From the NCBI GenBank assembly GCA_023144005.1, contig JAGLGN010000020.1, forward strand, positions 1 to 64,000: a stretch of 64,000 nt of DNA, given 5' to 3'. The translations under genes and the position numbers were made by a program. Every line of letters begins with the position of its first letter. The stretch's first letter is position 1. Shown in pieces: positions 63,343 to 64,000 of the stretch. The notes under the pieces are model-generated. The model did not search any database, was not told where the DNA came from, and saw only the letters and a program-made list of their open reading frames with translations. Origin of the DNA: a bacterium. GTDB taxonomy: Bacteria; AUK180.

Positions 63343-63560
63343 AGTGTTCTGATTCATGAAATAGAGGCTAGAGGTTCGAGGTTGGTGAAGGGAAGATTGT
63401 TCAAAAGTTCAAGGTTAAGGTAAAATCTCTTTTTACTCTATCTTATAATTGTCAACTGTCAATTGTGTATAATCATCCTTTAGTTTCCCACTTGTCACTT
63501 GTGCTCTTGTCACTTGTGCTCCTATCAACCATTGTCATCGTATTTATGAATCAAAACACT
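63343..63560. mobile_element. Inverted-repeat element filled with heptamer arrays
   Basis: Left end AGTGTTCTGATTCATGAAAT (63343-63362) and right end 63529-63560 (CCATTG...ATGAATCAAAACACT) match the termini of the element in the GNAT gene (28 of 32 at the right). The interior differs: GAGGCTA GAGGTTC GAGGTTG heptamers at 63364-63384, the conserved leader at 63418-63452, ATTGTCA ACTGTCA ATTGTGT units and CACTTGT units at about 63488-63520. No coding potential. A CT precedes the left end, as in the GNAT copy. Confidence 0.65.
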
Positions 63561-63605
63561 GTTAAAAAACTTGAAAAAAAGTTGAAAATGGTATAAAATT
63601 CCTTT

Positions 63606-64000
63606 ATGGGGCAGAAAGAGGAACTTCAGATCTATTTGAACCGAGTTCAAAGCAAGGTAGCCGGGGAATCCGATTATCTTAATGCGATCCAGATATTCGC
63701 GGATCTCAAAAATTTTCCAAGGGTTATCACATTATCACAGCAGGGATTGGAGAATTTTCCGGATGAAGGGATATTCCATTACTGGTACGCCTTCGCTTCC
63801 TTTTACCTTAAGAAGTTCGAAGCCGCGTTCACAAGTGTCAATCTCGCGGTGAACAACAATACTGAACATCTGGATTCTATTCTGCTCGGATACAGGATAT
63901 CTATCGAGTCCTCTGATCCCGACAACGCCTTGATCTTTTTGAAATTAGGCGCGGATCGTTTCCCCGACGAAAGCGAAATGCATCAGACCATATTTGATTT
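63606..64000 (+). CDS. TPR-like protein, N-terminal part (runs off the window)
   Basis: 131 codons open from ATG 63606 to the window end with no stop. The product is helical and cytoplasmic: MGQKEELQIYLNRVQSKVAGE, then RVITLSQQGLENFPDEGIFHYW, YAFASFYLKKFEAAFTSVNLAV and ALIFLKLGADRFPDES, with the spacing of tetratricopeptide units (a Trp/Tyr-Ala-x-x-x-Tyr core about every 34 residues). TATAAA at 63592-63597 lies only 8 nt before the ATG and no ribosome site is seen, so the start may be leaderless or further downstream. Function unknown. Confidence 0.7.
   Translation, partial: MGQKEELQIYLNRVQSKVAGESDYLNAIQIFADLKNFPRVITLSQQGLENFPDEGIFHYWYAFASFYLKKFEAAFTSVNLAVNNNTEHLDSILLGYRISIESSDPDNALIFLKLGADRFPDESEMHQTIFD

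Overview
The window is a 64 kb piece of a Gram-negative, probably anaerobic and probably uncultivated bacterium. This rests on an Rnf complex, outer-membrane barrel proteins, large secreted proteins ending in FlgD-like/type IX-like C-terminal domains, and a chemosensory operon with HD-GYP output. These traits fit lineages around the FCB group (Cloacimonadota- or Delongbacteria-like), but there is no rRNA, tRNA or ribosomal protein gene here to place it. Almost all genes are on the minus strand. Promoters that can be read by eye follow the ordinary TTGACA-N17-TATAAT pattern.

Layout. (1) 268-10966: a complete chemosensory operon, read from high to low coordinates: two membrane MCPs, CheA with a fused receiver, CheB, CheR-TPR, CheY, two CheW and a receiver/HD-GYP protein. 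No flagellar gene is present. (2) 11185-17422: rnfCDGEAB, followed by a CpsB/YwqE-like PHP phosphatase and a 57-residue membrane protein. (3) 17762-22459: a small barrel-like protein and a tandem-cyclase/NTPase/TPR protein organised like mammalian soluble adenylyl cyclase. (4) 22971-24090: a GNAT acetyltransferase gene split by a 274-bp inverted-repeat element. (5) 24223-30488 and 47806-52824: two operons, each made of a giant secreted protein followed directly by an outer-membrane barrel protein. (6) 30940-37136: a PCMT-like methyltransferase, a TraB/GumN protein, a hybrid sensor kinase and hypothetical proteins. (7) 37301-45466: a 2721-residue secreted protein joining an endonuclease I, a clostripain-type peptidase, OB-like and Fn3 domains, eight 84-residue repeats and a sorting domain. 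(8) 45931-47441: a NicO/DUF1007 metal transporter pair between two copies of one hairpin repeat. (9) 52991-56506: an AlkD DNA glycosylase, a small gene with a strong promoter and palindromic operator, two membrane-anchored hypotheticals and a cupin. (10) 56657-63287: a tightly overlapping operon of PII, GAF protein, membrane protein, HPr-kinase-like ATPase, nucleotidyltransferase, MtnA and PP-loop ATPase. (11) 63606-64000: the start of a TPR-like gene.

The spaces between operons are unusually rich in repeats. Three kinds recur: elements with 32-33 bp inverted ends, hairpin repeats containing GCAAAGAGTT/AACTCTTTGC arms, and degenerate heptamer arrays (CTTGTGC-, TTGTCAA- and CACTTCA-like units) often preceded by a conserved leader of about 35 bp. 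The strongest leads are the split acetyltransferase gene, the two cargo-plus-barrel operons, the nuclease-peptidase giant, the soluble-cyclase-like protein and the HPr-kinase/nucleotidyltransferase operon.
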